Source: Archaeoglobales archaeon (lineage in GTDB: Archaea; Halobacteriota; Archaeoglobi; Archaeoglobales; Archaeoglobaceae). Taken from it: a stretch of DNA of 64,000 nucleotides. Shown here in pieces: positions 31,559-41,942 of this stretch. Position 1 is the first letter of the stretch. Each line of letters opens with the position of its first letter. The DNA is taken from contig JASFYH010000003.1 of assembly GCA_030055595.1 (NCBI GenBank), positions 1 through 64,000 of the forward strand, given 5' to 3'. Under the pieces are notes generated by a model, which was given only the letters and a program-made list of their open reading frames with translations, did no database searches and was not told the DNA's origin. A program made the position numbers and the translations under genes.

Positions 31559-32542
31559 GTGGTAGCTTTGATGGGAAAAAAGATTAAAAAGGAGAATTTG
31601 AAAAAGCTGTTCGATGATATAAGCAAGGAATACAGAGTCATTGCCCCCGTAAAAAGAAAAGACGACTACGTGCTAATGGAAGTCAAAGATTTCAGCGAAG
31701 TTGCATTGGACTATCCAACAACAGTTCTACCGCCAAAGAAATTCATAATGCCCTACAAAGAGCCAATTTTTGCTTTGGATGGCGGAGAATTTAAAGAAAT
31801 CATCCCAGAAGAAAAGATAGCATTCTTTGGATTGCACATGTGCGACGTAAACGCCATCGGGAGACTTGACTTGGTTTTCTGGAACGATCCATATTACAAG
31901 GCAAGGCGTGAGAAAATGCTCGTCGTAGGAATTTCGTGCAAGCCAATCGAGACTTGCTTCTGCAAGTCAACTGGAGCAAATGTGCTAACCAACGCATGTG
32001 ATCTTTTCCTTAAAGCTGATGGGGACAGCTACGTAGGATTTTCGATGACTGAAAAGGGCAGAAAACTTCTTTCACAGCTCTACTTTGGTCCTGAGACTGT
32101 CGATGTGAAAGAAGTTAAGATCGATTACGATGAAAAGTTGCACCTCGATGTCTATGCTATCGGCAAGAAGATCCTCGAAGACTACAACAATCCCGTATGG
32201 GAAGAAACTGCTAAGAAATGCTTGGCTTGCACGAACTGCACTCTCGTTTGTCCACTATGCTACTGCTTCGATGTTATAGACGAGACTTTCGTTGTGCCGA
32301 ATGAAGGACAAAGAGTGCGTTGCTGGGACTCATGTTTACTGCTGAGCTTCGCAAGAGTTGCGGGAGGGCATAATTTCAGAAAAGACTTGAAGGCAAGATA
32401 CAGAAATGTTTACACTCACAAATTCAAGACATTCGTTGACGAGTTTGGAGTGCCAAGCTGTGTTGGCTGTGGAAGGTGTATAACCTTCTGTCCAGCAGAC
32501 ATAGACATGAGAGAGACGCTATCTAAGTTAGGAGGTGCTTAA
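31559..32542 (+). CDS. Sulfhydrogenase-type hydrogenase beta subunit (4Fe-4S)
   Basis: CLACTNCTLVCPLCYCFDV, CVGCGRCITFCPADIDMRE; order beta-gamma-delta-alpha as in Pyrococcus. Confidence 0.9.
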   Translation: MVALMGKKIKKENLKKLFDDISKEYRVIAPVKRKDDYVLMEVKDFSEVALDYPTTVLPPKKFIMPYKEPIFALDGGEFKEIIPEEKIAFFGLHMCDVNAIGRLDLVFWNDPYYKARREKMLVVGISCKPIETCFCKSTGANVLTNACDLFLKADGDSYVGFSMTEKGRKLLSQLYFGPETVDVKEVKIDYDEKLHLDVYAIGKKILEDYNNPVWEETAKKCLACTNCTLVCPLCYCFDVIDETFVVPNEGQRVRCWDSCLLLSFARVAGGHNFRKDLKARYRNVYTHKFKTFVDEFGVPSCVGCGRCITFCPADIDMRETLSKLGGA

Positions 32543-33365
32543 AATGGAGAACATATACAAGCCGTTTAAGAGCAAGATTTTGAAGGTAACGGAGCAAACT
32601 TGTGACACCAAGGTCTTCAGACTTGAAGTAAAGGACTTCAAATACTCTCCTGGGCAATTTGTTGAGCTTTCAATTCCCGGAGTTGGCGAGGCTCCGATTT
32701 CGATAACATCGAGCCCGCATGAAGAGGGATACATTGATCTATGCGTCAGGAGAATTGGAACAGTCACAAATGCACTCCACAGAATGAAAGCGGGTGATTA
32801 CGTCTGGATTCGCGGTCCCTACGGCGTTGGATTCCCATTTGAGACAATAAAGGGCAAAGACATCGTTTACGTCGCTGGAGGTATAGGAATGGCTCCGCTA
32901 AGGAGCTCGCTTAACTATGTGCTCCACCACAAGAAGGAATTTGGCAAAATCACAGTGCTCTACGGTGCAAGAACCCCCGCAGATCTGCTTTACAAAGAAG
33001 AATTTGATAGATGGGCTAAGGAGTGCAATTTCCTCGTGACTGTTGACTCTGACAAGCTTCCAGACGGAAAGCCGAGTGGCTGGAAGGGAAACATTGGAGT
33101 TGTTACAACGCTTTTCGCAAAGCTAAACTACTCGATAAAGGATGCAATTGGAATCGTCTGTGGACCACCAGTGATGTATAAGTTCGTCATTCAGGAATTC
33201 AGAAAGGCGGGAATGCCCGATTCCTCGATCTACATATCTCTCGAGAGACACATGAAGTGCGGAGTGGGCAAATGCCAGCACTGTCAGATCAACAACCGCT
33301 ACGTTTGCCTCGATGGACCCGTGTTCAACTATGCAGATGCGAAACAGTTGCCTGAGTCGATATGA
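32535..33365 (+). CDS. Hydrogenase gamma subunit (FAD/NAD(P)-binding reductase)
   Basis: SPGQFVELSIPG, VAGGIGMAPLRSSL, GVGKCQHCQINNRYVCLDGPVF. Confidence 0.92.
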   Translation: MLKMENIYKPFKSKILKVTEQTCDTKVFRLEVKDFKYSPGQFVELSIPGVGEAPISITSSPHEEGYIDLCVRRIGTVTNALHRMKAGDYVWIRGPYGVGFPFETIKGKDIVYVAGGIGMAPLRSSLNYVLHHKKEFGKITVLYGARTPADLLYKEEFDRWAKECNFLVTVDSDKLPDGKPSGWKGNIGVVTTLFAKLNYSIKDAIGIVCGPPVMYKFVIQEFRKAGMPDSSIYISLERHMKCGVGKCQHCQINNRYVCLDGPVFNYADAKQLPESI

Positions 33366-33375
33366 GGTGGTTTGA

Positions 33376-34131
33376 ATGAAACCGAAGGTTGCGATTTTCG
33401 ATCTAACGGATTGTGAAGGTTGCGAAGTTCAGATCGTGAACTCTAAGTTCATAGACAGAGTTCTTGGAGGGGTTGAGTTTGTTCACTTCCGCCTTGGGCA
33501 AAGAGTGAATAGATGGGACAATTTCGATGTTGCCTTCATTGAAGGCGCGGTGATCACAAGCCATGAGCTTGAGCTTGTTAAGAAGATCAGAGAGCACAGC
33601 AAACTCGTCATAGCTTTGGGAAGCTGTGCGTGCTTTGGTGGAATTGCAGCGATAACGAACTTCATGGATAGAGAAGAGGCAAAGAAATACGTGTATGGCG
33701 AGAATGCGGACAAGATCGAGACTCTATACATCAAGCCACTGCCAGAGATCATCAAAGTCGACTTCATGATCCGTGGCTGTCCGATTGTGCCTGAGGACTT
33801 CGAAAGAGTTGTTAGCGATCTATTTGCAGGCAGAATTCCGAGGGAGCACACACGCCCAGTCTGCATGGACTGCAAGAGCAAAGGAAATCCATGCCAGTTG
33901 CTAAAAGGCGTTGCTTGTGCGGGACCAGTAGCCTATGGTGGTTGCGGAGCACCATGCCCCTCTGCTGGAGTGCCCTGCGACGGTTGTAGGGGACCACTTG
34001 AGGATCCCCAGACCACTGCGGAGCTTGAACTTTTGAAGAAGATCGCCTCAAAAGACGACATCATAAGGCTCTTCAGGAAATTTGCCCCAATGGCTCCAAT
34101 CTTTAAAGAAATAGGAGGTGGAAAACTATGA
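33376..34131 (+). CDS. [NiFe] hydrogenase small (delta) subunit
   Basis: FDLTDCEGCEVQIVN, ALGSCACFGGI, IRGCPIVPEDF. Confidence 0.93.
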   Translation: MKPKVAIFDLTDCEGCEVQIVNSKFIDRVLGGVEFVHFRLGQRVNRWDNFDVAFIEGAVITSHELELVKKIREHSKLVIALGSCACFGGIAAITNFMDREEAKKYVYGENADKIETLYIKPLPEIIKVDFMIRGCPIVPEDFERVVSDLFAGRIPREHTRPVCMDCKSKGNPCQLLKGVACAGPVAYGGCGAPCPSAGVPCDGCRGPLEDPQTTAELELLKKIASKDDIIRLFRKFAPMAPIFKEIGGGKL

Positions 34132-35378
34132 TCTACGATGAATACGTAACGCAGATCGAAGGTCATGGAAGAATATACTTCGAGATCAAAGATGGCAAGG
34201 TTGTCGAAGCTCGTCTTGAGATCCACGAAGGTTCAAGGCTTTTCGAGAGCTTCCTTAGAGGAAGAAGGGCGGATGAAGTCCCGCAGATGTCCTCAAGGAT
34301 CTGCGGAGTGTGCCCTGTTCCGCACAACATGGCTGCAATTCAGGCTTTGGAAAATGCAATGGGCATCGAGGCTTCGGAACAGGTAAAGATGCTAAGGAGA
34401 TTCATGCTCTCGTCGCAGATGGTGCAGGATCATGCTCTACATCTCTACGTCCTCGCTGCAGCGGACTACTTGAACGTCAACGGCGTTGCGGACGTTTACG
34501 CAAAGTATCCAGAAGCGGTGAAGAGGTGCATAAGAATAAGAACTGTTGGCAACCGTGGCATTGAGCTTGTAGGCGGTAGAGCGGTTCATCCGGTTAACTC
34601 GATTCCTGGCGGTTTCGCAAAGTTGCCAACGAAGGCAGACATGGAGAAAATTGCTAAGGACTTCAAGAGCATAATGAACGACTGCATAGAGACCTTCAAC
34701 CTGTTTGCAAGCCTTAAGTATCCTGAATTCGAGAGAGCTACTGAGTATCTTGCAATCGACGACGGAAAGCACTTCCCAGTTTATGCTGGAAAACTTGTGA
34801 CAAACAAGGGAGTGAATGCGGAAGCCAAGGACTATAGAAAGCATATTAAAGAAGAGTTCAAGCCATACTCGAACACGAAGTTCTGCACGATCAACGGACA
34901 TGGCTTCCATGTCGGAGCTATTGCAAGGGTTAACCTCTTCAAGGATCGACTGAATCCCACTGCCAAGGAATTGCTTAAGAGCAGTCCAATAAAATTCCCA
35001 AGCGATAATCCGTTCCACAACAACCTTGCTCAGGCACTCGAAATGGTTCACTACTGCGAAGAGGCTATAAAGATCGCTGAAGAGCTTGCGGTGAAACTTA
35101 AGGACGAAGAGAGACCAAAGCAGACAAAGGCTGGAACTGGCGTTGGTGTTGTTGAGGCTCCAAGGGGGACGCTGATCCATGAATACACCGTCGACAATAA
35201 CGGCATTGTGCGTGACGCTAACCTGATCATTCCGACGGGAATGAACACTACGAATATCGAAGAGGATCTATACGCATTGCTTACCGCAAACGTTAACAAG
35301 CCGAAAGAAGAGCTTAAGTGGCTTGCTTGCCAGCTGTTCAGAGCCTACGATCCGTGTTTGTCTTGTTCGACGCATTAA
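34128..35378 (+). CDS. [NiFe] hydrogenase large (alpha) subunit
   Basis: SRICGVCPVPHNMAAIQALENAMG; C-terminal RAYDPCLSCSTH (DPCxxC plus maturation-site His). Confidence 0.95.
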   Translation: MIYDEYVTQIEGHGRIYFEIKDGKVVEARLEIHEGSRLFESFLRGRRADEVPQMSSRICGVCPVPHNMAAIQALENAMGIEASEQVKMLRRFMLSSQMVQDHALHLYVLAAADYLNVNGVADVYAKYPEAVKRCIRIRTVGNRGIELVGGRAVHPVNSIPGGFAKLPTKADMEKIAKDFKSIMNDCIETFNLFASLKYPEFERATEYLAIDDGKHFPVYAGKLVTNKGVNAEAKDYRKHIKEEFKPYSNTKFCTINGHGFHVGAIARVNLFKDRLNPTAKELLKSSPIKFPSDNPFHNNLAQALEMVHYCEEAIKIAEELAVKLKDEERPKQTKAGTGVGVVEAPRGTLIHEYTVDNNGIVRDANLIIPTGMNTTNIEEDLYALLTANVNKPKEELKWLACQLFRAYDPCLSCSTH

Positions 35379-35394
35379 AATTAAAAATTATTTT

Positions 35395-36810
35395 TTAATC
35401 TCTCATTACTAAGACGTTTTCAGGCTTTCCAGCGGGAAGAGTGTAATTGGGCGGGAATATTCCTAATTTTTGTGCCTCTTTTACTAACCAATCCCTGTGG
35501 TCTGGATGTGCTATTTTAATCAAGGCAATAGCTCTTTCTCTAATTGGAGATCCTCTTAGATATGCAACTCCCCATTCCGTAGCTATGTATTGCACAATAG
35601 TTCTCGGGACTGTTACAGCTGAACCCGCGGGAAGAACAGGCACGACCCTTGAGACTCCATTATAAGTAGAATAGAGCGCTAATACACTTTTACCCATTCG
35701 ATCTCTACTAAATAGGCAACCCATTGCAAAGTCTAACTGTCCACCCGTTCCACTGACCTGAAACAGCTTTCCTTCTGGAGAGATCAGCCCTACCTGTTCA
35801 GAATTGGCCTGCCCCATCAGATCAACCTGCATGGTTTGATTTAAAGAGAACATCTTCGGTTGCTGTGCTATTATGAAGGGATCATTTGTGTAGTCCACGG
35901 GATATATAGCAAAACCTGGGTTTCTGTCAAGTTTTTCGTATAGTTTTTTTGTGCCAATGCAGAAAGTAAATACACTCTTTCCTCTGTCAAGCTTTTTACA
36001 GGCATTCGTTATTATGCCCTCTTCAATTAGCTCAACCGCTCCCTCGCTAACCATTTCAGTGTGCAATCCAAGATCTTTGAAGTCTGAATCTCTTAAAATT
36101 CTCATAATCGTGTCTGGTAGTCCCCCTATTCCCACTTGCAGAGTTGAACCATCACTAATTAAACCCGCTTCTATGATATTTTCTGCGATCATCTTGTCTT
36201 CTCTGCTTGGGGGTGGAAGTGAAGAAAGCGACGGGACGGGAAATTCGTGATCTTCAACAATGTAGTCAACATCCGAGATATGTATGCACTCATCAGATCC
36301 TCCGTAGATCCAAGGCATTTCTTTCTTTACGATCACCACGACTTTTTTAGCTGATTCTGAGAAAGCCTTCAAATGAGAGCACGTTAAACCAAAATTGAAA
36401 TAGCCGTTCTTGTCCATTTGTGTTGTGACCAAGAATGCAAGATCGATCTTCCCTTTTTCGCACTCCCTAACAATTCTGGGGGAGTCGTGATACAATCTCG
36501 GAAGATAGACTCCTACTCCCAGCTTTTTAGTGTAAATCCTGCTTGAAGCATAAATAAAACCGCTTCTCCACTTGAAAACTTCTAAATTCGGATCCACTTC
36601 CAAGAACTTATATGGAACAAAGTCGATAAAAGTCCCGATTGACACGTTTTCAAGCTCTTGTTTCCTCCGAGCCAAATACTTGTCGATTATTTGTGCGAAA
36701 TTTACAGCACCGCCCATCTCAATTCTCATTCCACTTTCGACGAGCTTTACCGCCTCTTCAGGGCTGATCAATTTATGGGAATATTCTTCCAAATACCCCA
36801 TCACTTTCAC
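35395..36810 (-). CDS. Acetyl-CoA hydrolase/transferase family (4-hydroxybutyrate CoA-transferase-like)
   Basis: GTFIDFVPYKFLE, LQVGIGGLPD, LHTEMVSEG, SGTGGQLDFAMG. Confidence 0.85.
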   Translation of the reverse strand: MKVMGYLEEYSHKLISPEEAVKLVESGMRIEMGGAVNFAQIIDKYLARRKQELENVSIGTFIDFVPYKFLEVDPNLEVFKWRSGFIYASSRIYTKKLGVGVYLPRLYHDSPRIVRECEKGKIDLAFLVTTQMDKNGYFNFGLTCSHLKAFSESAKKVVVIVKKEMPWIYGGSDECIHISDVDYIVEDHEFPVPSLSSLPPPSREDKMIAENIIEAGLISDGSTLQVGIGGLPDTIMRILRDSDFKDLGLHTEMVSEGAVELIEEGIITNACKKLDRGKSVFTFCIGTKKLYEKLDRNPGFAIYPVDYTNDPFIIAQQPKMFSLNQTMQVDLMGQANSEQVGLISPEGKLFQVSGTGGQLDFAMGCLFSRDRMGKSVLALYSTYNGVSRVVPVLPAGSAVTVPRTIVQYIATEWGVAYLRGSPIRERAIALIKIAHPDHRDWLVKEAQKLGIFPPNYTLPAGKPENVLVMRD

Positions 36811-36845
36811 CTCATCTTTGGGGAATGTAGAAGGATTTATTTAAA

Positions 36846-36868
36846 TTTTTGCATATAGTATGCAAAAA
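36846..36868. promoter_or_regulatory. Perfect palindrome TTTTTGCATA-TAG-TATGCAAAAA in a divergent promoter
   Basis: 10-bp perfect arms, 3-nt spacer, between the CoA-transferase (-) and the TAXI receptor gene (+). Confidence 0.85.
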
Positions 36869-36927
36869 AACATCATCATTATCGTTAAGTATATATACTC
36901 CCTTTGCTATTTTCTACGGGTGATTGG

Positions 36928-37992
36928 ATGGAGCGGAAAATTACACTATTACTGTTAAGCATTTTAGCGGTTGCAATAGTAGCAACATTATCGGGATGTG
37001 TAAGTGAAGAAGGGCAGAAAACTCCTTCACCAACTACACAAACCACTCCTACGCCCCAATTGAGCCCAATAACGATTCGTATTAAAAGTGGACCTACCGG
37101 AACAACTTGGTATGCCCAAGCTTCCGCAATTGCGGGAATACTGAGCAGAGAGATCCCGGGTAGTAGCGCTACGGTAGAGACCGGATCAGCGATCTCCAAC
37201 ATTGTTCTGGTAGAAGAAGGAAAGACAGACGTTGCCTTTACTTTTATCTGCCTACTTCCCGCAGCAACTCGTGGGGAGATTATAAGCGGTGATTACTTCA
37301 AGAAACCGACAGAAAACGTAAGCGTTCTGCTTTATACAACGAGAGCTGCTTATGTTCTAATAACAACCGCAGATAAGGGTTGGAGCACAGTAGAAGACAT
37401 TAAAGGCAAGTCAATAAGGTATGTAACTTATCCTCCAGGATTTGTTGCAAGATATATGACCGATGAGATCTTACAAGCCCACGGAATAACCTTAAAAGAC
37501 ATTGAGAGCTGGGGAGGAAACATAATAGTTGTTAACAGATATGACGATGCGGTTGATCTTCTTGCGAAAGGTCAAGCAGACGTTATCGCATACACTGCTG
37601 CGACATTTGGACAAAGCCCGGCATTAGTTGAGTTAGAAGCTCAGAAGAAATTTGTCTTCTTAGAGCCGACAGAAGCGGGAATTCAAAAAATAGTTTCTAA
37701 GTTCCCGGTTCTAATCGAAACTGTAAAACCAGGGTTGTATAAGAGCATAACAAAAGAGACAAAAGTCGTTAACGACATAACCGTCTACTTAGTGCCAAAA
37801 GATCTGCCTGAAGATGTTGCTTACACTTTAACCAAGTTAATCGTAGAGCACAGAAATGAGATTGCGAGTGTTCAAGCAGAATTTGGAGTTTTGACTCCGA
37901 AAGATTTTCTCTCAGGCTACGGAAAACCGGGACAACCCCCGCTACATCCGGGAGCGGTCAAATACTTTAAAGAGATTGGTGTGCTAAAGTAG
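36928..37992 (+). CDS. TRAP transporter TAXI-family solute receptor
   Basis: Lipobox-like LSGCVS; ITIRIKSGPTGTTWYAQASAIAGILSRE; VETGSAISNIVLVEEGKTDVAF; start set at 36928. Confidence 0.9.
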   Translation: MERKITLLLLSILAVAIVATLSGCVSEEGQKTPSPTTQTTPTPQLSPITIRIKSGPTGTTWYAQASAIAGILSREIPGSSATVETGSAISNIVLVEEGKTDVAFTFICLLPAATRGEIISGDYFKKPTENVSVLLYTTRAAYVLITTADKGWSTVEDIKGKSIRYVTYPPGFVARYMTDEILQAHGITLKDIESWGGNIIVVNRYDDAVDLLAKGQADVIAYTAATFGQSPALVELEAQKKFVFLEPTEAGIQKIVSKFPVLIETVKPGLYKSITKETKVVNDITVYLVPKDLPEDVAYTLTKLIVEHRNEIASVQAEFGVLTPKDFLSGYGKPGQPPLHPGAVKYFKEIGVLK

Positions 37993-38031
37993 AAATTTAA
38001 AGATCTATTTTTTAATCTTTAGAGGTGAACC

Positions 38032-39915
38032 ATGCCCGAAAGGCGTCTTGAAGGAAAAATAAAGCTCCTTACTGAAGTTTTAGCATTAATAACAACGATC
38101 TTTGCACTTCATCTAATCCTAATTGGTCCTTTATTGGGTTTTTTAAGAGTCTCCGCAATATTCATGCTACTCATTTTAATAATGGCTTTTATAATATATC
38201 CCGGAAGACTTACTTGGCAGAAGGTTAATTTCTTTGACATTCTATTCATGATCCTTGCGGTAATTGGAATGGGGTATATTATATTCAACTATGACTACTT
38301 AGTAGCGGTAAGGATCGAAGACCTTACCCCAGTAACCACTGCTGAACTTTTGCTTGGCGTGATCTCTCTTATAGTCATATTAGAAGCTTCAAGAAGAATT
38401 ATCGGGCTTCCAATGAGCATAATTCTTATTATTTTAATACTCTACGCACTATTCGGCAAAAACTTACCACCTCCGTTAACTCACCCGGGTTTCTCGTTCG
38501 AGTGGATCATCGAAAAGATCTATTTGACGACCAAGGGGATCTTCGGTCTTCCGATCTCTGTGGTTGTTAGCCTTGCATATACTTTCGTTCTTTACGGAGT
38601 TGTTCTGGAGCAGACAGGCGTTATTAAGACATTCTTGGATTTTGCCTATAGACTATTTGGAAGATCTCGCGGAGCTTCTGCAAAGTCCTGCATAACTGCG
38701 GGAACCTTGGTTGGAATGGCAAGCGGTTTACCCATGTCTACCACGTATGTAATCGGAATACCGACGATTCCAGAGATGATCAAATCTGGCTACAAGTCCC
38801 ATATAGCGGGAGCCATTGCAGCTGTTACTGGCACTGCAGCACAGATCATGCCCCCAATTTTGGGTGTGGCTGCATTTGTTGTAGCTCAGATGATGAATGT
38901 TCACTATATAGAAGTTGCAAAAATGTCCTTGATTCCCGCTCTGCTCTTTTATTTCTCCTTTTTCCTGATCGTTCACTTTGAGTCACTTAAGCATAATGTA
39001 GGAAGAGTTGAACATACCGCGGTGCCTTTCAAAAAGATCTTTAAAGACGGGTTCTATGTATTCGTGATCTCAATTGGACTGCTCATTTATTTACTGGTTC
39101 AATTCTACCCTGCGGGTTTAGCAGCTTTTTACTCAAGCTTAGGAGCAATTTTGATAGCCTTAGTGAAGAAAGAGAACAGAAATCTGCGTGTCATTTATAG
39201 GATCCTTGTAAGAACGGGTATGCTGTCCATTTACATTGCGGTAGCCTGCGCAGCGGCGGGTGTGATCATCGCTCTGCTTGTAGAGACTGGGCTGAATATA
39301 AAATTCACCTCATTGGTTATGGCTCTTGGACATGAAAACCTCGGATTGGCTTTGATCCTCTCTGCGATCGCAGTTTTAATTTTAGGCATGGGCATGCCGA
39401 GTATCCCCGCCTATATCACGGGAGCGTCAATATTCGTGCCAGCACTTGTAAAATTTGGAATTCCGGCTGCTGCAGCGCATATGTTCTGTTTCTACTATGC
39501 AATTCTCTACTCAATTACACCTCCAGTTGCATTTGCAACTTATGCTGGAGCACAAATCGCAAAAGCGGACATGATGAAAACTGGATTCGCTGGTGTGAGA
39601 TTGGGGTTCTTAACTTATGTAGTTCCGTTTTTATTCGTTTTCAACCCCGCATTACTTCTGATCGCAATGGATCCGTTCGATGTCCTGGCTAAAACGCTAT
39701 TAGCAGTTATTGCAGTGTTCTTCCTCTCCTTAGGTTTAGCTGGCTACTTATTCAACTCGCTTAATGGTCTTCAAAGGGCTCTACTTTTGGTGGCGGGGAT
39801 GTTAATGATACCACCATCCACTTTGACTATGCTCACAGGTCTAATCGTTGGATCTCTCACCACATTAACTGCATTCTACTCCCAAAAAAGAAATGCTTTA
39901 GCGATCTCCAAGTAA
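38032..39915 (+). CDS. TRAP transporter fused permease
   Basis: Many TMs; LGMGMPSIPAYI; ITAGTLVGMASGLPMSTTYVIGIPTIPEMIKSGY. Confidence 0.9.
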   Translation: MPERRLEGKIKLLTEVLALITTIFALHLILIGPLLGFLRVSAIFMLLILIMAFIIYPGRLTWQKVNFFDILFMILAVIGMGYIIFNYDYLVAVRIEDLTPVTTAELLLGVISLIVILEASRRIIGLPMSIILIILILYALFGKNLPPPLTHPGFSFEWIIEKIYLTTKGIFGLPISVVVSLAYTFVLYGVVLEQTGVIKTFLDFAYRLFGRSRGASAKSCITAGTLVGMASGLPMSTTYVIGIPTIPEMIKSGYKSHIAGAIAAVTGTAAQIMPPILGVAAFVVAQMMNVHYIEVAKMSLIPALLFYFSFFLIVHFESLKHNVGRVEHTAVPFKKIFKDGFYVFVISIGLLIYLLVQFYPAGLAAFYSSLGAILIALVKKENRNLRVIYRILVRTGMLSIYIAVACAAAGVIIALLVETGLNIKFTSLVMALGHENLGLALILSAIAVLILGMGMPSIPAYITGASIFVPALVKFGIPAAAAHMFCFYYAILYSITPPVAFATYAGAQIAKADMMKTGFAGVRLGFLTYVVPFLFVFNPALLLIAMDPFDVLAKTLLAVIAVFFLSLGLAGYLFNSLNGLQRALLLVAGMLMIPPSTLTMLTGLIVGSLTTLTAFYSQKRNALAISK

Positions 39916-40032
39916 TTGATCTAACGCTTTTTTATTTTTACCGAAGTTTAGAAAAGCCCAAAATTGCTGGAAAATGTAGAAAATTTTAAAATCTTAAAAA
40001 TTCAAATCTATCGTCTTAATAGGGGTGATCGA

Positions 40033-41814
40033 ATGAAAGTTCCAGACTTTATAAAAAACAGGTTCTGGCTTGATAGGGGCTGGGTAAATGGAATTCCGGC
40101 GGACGTTGAGATCCCTGAAAAACCCTTATATGAAGTTATAGATGAGGCCTGCATTAAATACGCAAATAGAGTGGCTATAAACTTCTATGGCTACGAAATA
40201 AGTTATATAATGCTTAAAAATCTGTCCGATCGTGCAGCAACCGCATTTGTGAAGATGGGAGTTAAAAAAGGGGACGTAGTTGCGATCTATGCTCCGAATT
40301 GTCCCCAATTCGCAATAGCTTACTACGGAGCGATGAAGGCGGGAGCAACTGTTACTGCGATCTCTCCACTCTTCGCCCCAAGAGAAGTTGAGTATCAGCT
40401 GAATGACAGCGGTGCAAAGATTTTAGTCACCGTGGAACAGCTATATCCCAACTTTAATGCGGTGAGAAAGAACACCAAGGTGGAGAAAGTTATTGTGGCA
40501 AACATATTCGGTGGAGAGGCAAAAGTTGAAGGAGACTTCATAGACTTCAGAAATCTCTTCGCAGTTGAACCCAATCCACCAAAGATCAGTTGGGATGTTA
40601 AGGAAGATCTTGCGGTTCTGCAATACACTGGTGGAACTACTGGACTGCCAAAAGCTGCAATGCTTACGCATTACAATGTCGTTGCACAGGTTTATCAGCT
40701 GATGCCATTCACAGACGTGCTTAGAAAGTGGCTTAAAAATGAGAGCAAGATCATAAAGAGAGAGCCACCTTACATAACCTTGGAGCTAAATGGAAAAATA
40801 GTAAAAACTTTTGAGGACTACTACGACAATGACTACAGCCCAAGAGTTGCAATTTTACCTTGGTATCATATCTATGCTCAAACGGTCGATCTGAACAGCG
40901 GTCTCGCGGTTGGAGATTTGCTTGTAGTGTTTGCAAGATTCGAACCAGAGAAGCTCCTTGAGGCTATAGAAAAGTTTAGAGTTGCAACATTCATGGGTGC
41001 TCCAGCGATCTTCGTTTACTATGCTAACAATCCTGACTTGCTGAAAAAATATGATCTCAGCTCATTGATCTACGTGAATAACGGTGCGGGACCTATTCCG
41101 CCAGAAGTTGTAAAAAAGTGGGACGAGGCAACATCGAATGCGGTCAGAAACATGCTTGTCGAAGGCTATGGCTTAAGTGAGGCTTCACCCGTTACGCATA
41201 CAACCTTCGGACCGCCATTTAGAGCAAGAAAAATTGGTTCAATTGGTCCCCCAATTCCAAATACATATGCGGGGGTTATTGATCCCTCCACACTCGAATT
41301 CCTACCACTGGGTAAAGAGGGGGAGCTCGTTATAAGCGGTCCACAGGTTATGAAAGGCTATTGGAACAGACCAAAGGAAACTGAAGAAGTTTTCTTCTAC
41401 GCTGACGGGATGAAATGGCTTAGAACGGGAGATATAGCAAAGATCGATGAAGATGGTTACTTCTACATTGTTGATAGACTGAAGGACATAATAAAATACA
41501 AAGGACACAGCGTTTATCCAAGGGAAATTGAGGACGTAATCTACGAACATCCCGCAGTTCAAGAAGTCTGCGTTGTTGGAATTCCAGATCCCGAGGCGGG
41601 AGAAAACATTAAGGCTTTTGTTGTGCTAAAGCAAGAATATAGAGGAAAGATCACAGAGAAAGAGCTAATAGAATGGTGCAAAGAGAGGCTCGCAACTTAT
41701 AAGTATCCGAGGATCGTTGAATTCAGAGAAGAATTGCCAAAGAGTGCAGCGGGCAAATATTTGAGGAGGTTATTGAGAGAAGAGTCGATCAGAAAGGGAA
41801 TTGCAAACCAGTAA
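40033..41814 (+). CDS. AMP-forming acyl-CoA synthetase
   Basis: LQYTGGTTGLPKAAMLTHYN, VEGYGLSEASPVTH, LRTGDIAKIDEDGYFYIVDRLKD; start set at 40033. Confidence 0.92.
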   Translation: MKVPDFIKNRFWLDRGWVNGIPADVEIPEKPLYEVIDEACIKYANRVAINFYGYEISYIMLKNLSDRAATAFVKMGVKKGDVVAIYAPNCPQFAIAYYGAMKAGATVTAISPLFAPREVEYQLNDSGAKILVTVEQLYPNFNAVRKNTKVEKVIVANIFGGEAKVEGDFIDFRNLFAVEPNPPKISWDVKEDLAVLQYTGGTTGLPKAAMLTHYNVVAQVYQLMPFTDVLRKWLKNESKIIKREPPYITLELNGKIVKTFEDYYDNDYSPRVAILPWYHIYAQTVDLNSGLAVGDLLVVFARFEPEKLLEAIEKFRVATFMGAPAIFVYYANNPDLLKKYDLSSLIYVNNGAGPIPPEVVKKWDEATSNAVRNMLVEGYGLSEASPVTHTTFGPPFRARKIGSIGPPIPNTYAGVIDPSTLEFLPLGKEGELVISGPQVMKGYWNRPKETEEVFFYADGMKWLRTGDIAKIDEDGYFYIVDRLKDIIKYKGHSVYPREIEDVIYEHPAVQEVCVVGIPDPEAGENIKAFVVLKQEYRGKITEKELIEWCKERLATYKYPRIVEFREELPKSAAGKYLRRLLREESIRKGIANQ

Positions 41815-41873
41815 AAATCGAAAAAGATTTAATAGCTTGCAAGTTTTTTATTTTTAAATAGTGAGGTGAAAGA

Positions 41874-41942
41874 ATGGGGGGATTTGCGCAAAAAAAGCAG
41901 TTTATACTGCTTTCAATAGGAAATGCGAGGTGGTATGAATGA
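41874..41942 (+). CDS. 22-codon micro-ORF coupled (ATGA) to the dehydratase gene
   Basis: MGGFAQKKQFILLSIGNARWYE*, preceded by gtgaggtgaaaga; stop TGA (41940-41942) overlaps ATG 41939. Confidence 0.45.
   Translation: MGGFAQKKQFILLSIGNARWYE

Noticed and set aside
34437-35180. Long 247-aa minus-strand ORF
   Set aside because: Fully antisense to the hydrogenase large subunit; no recognisable motifs
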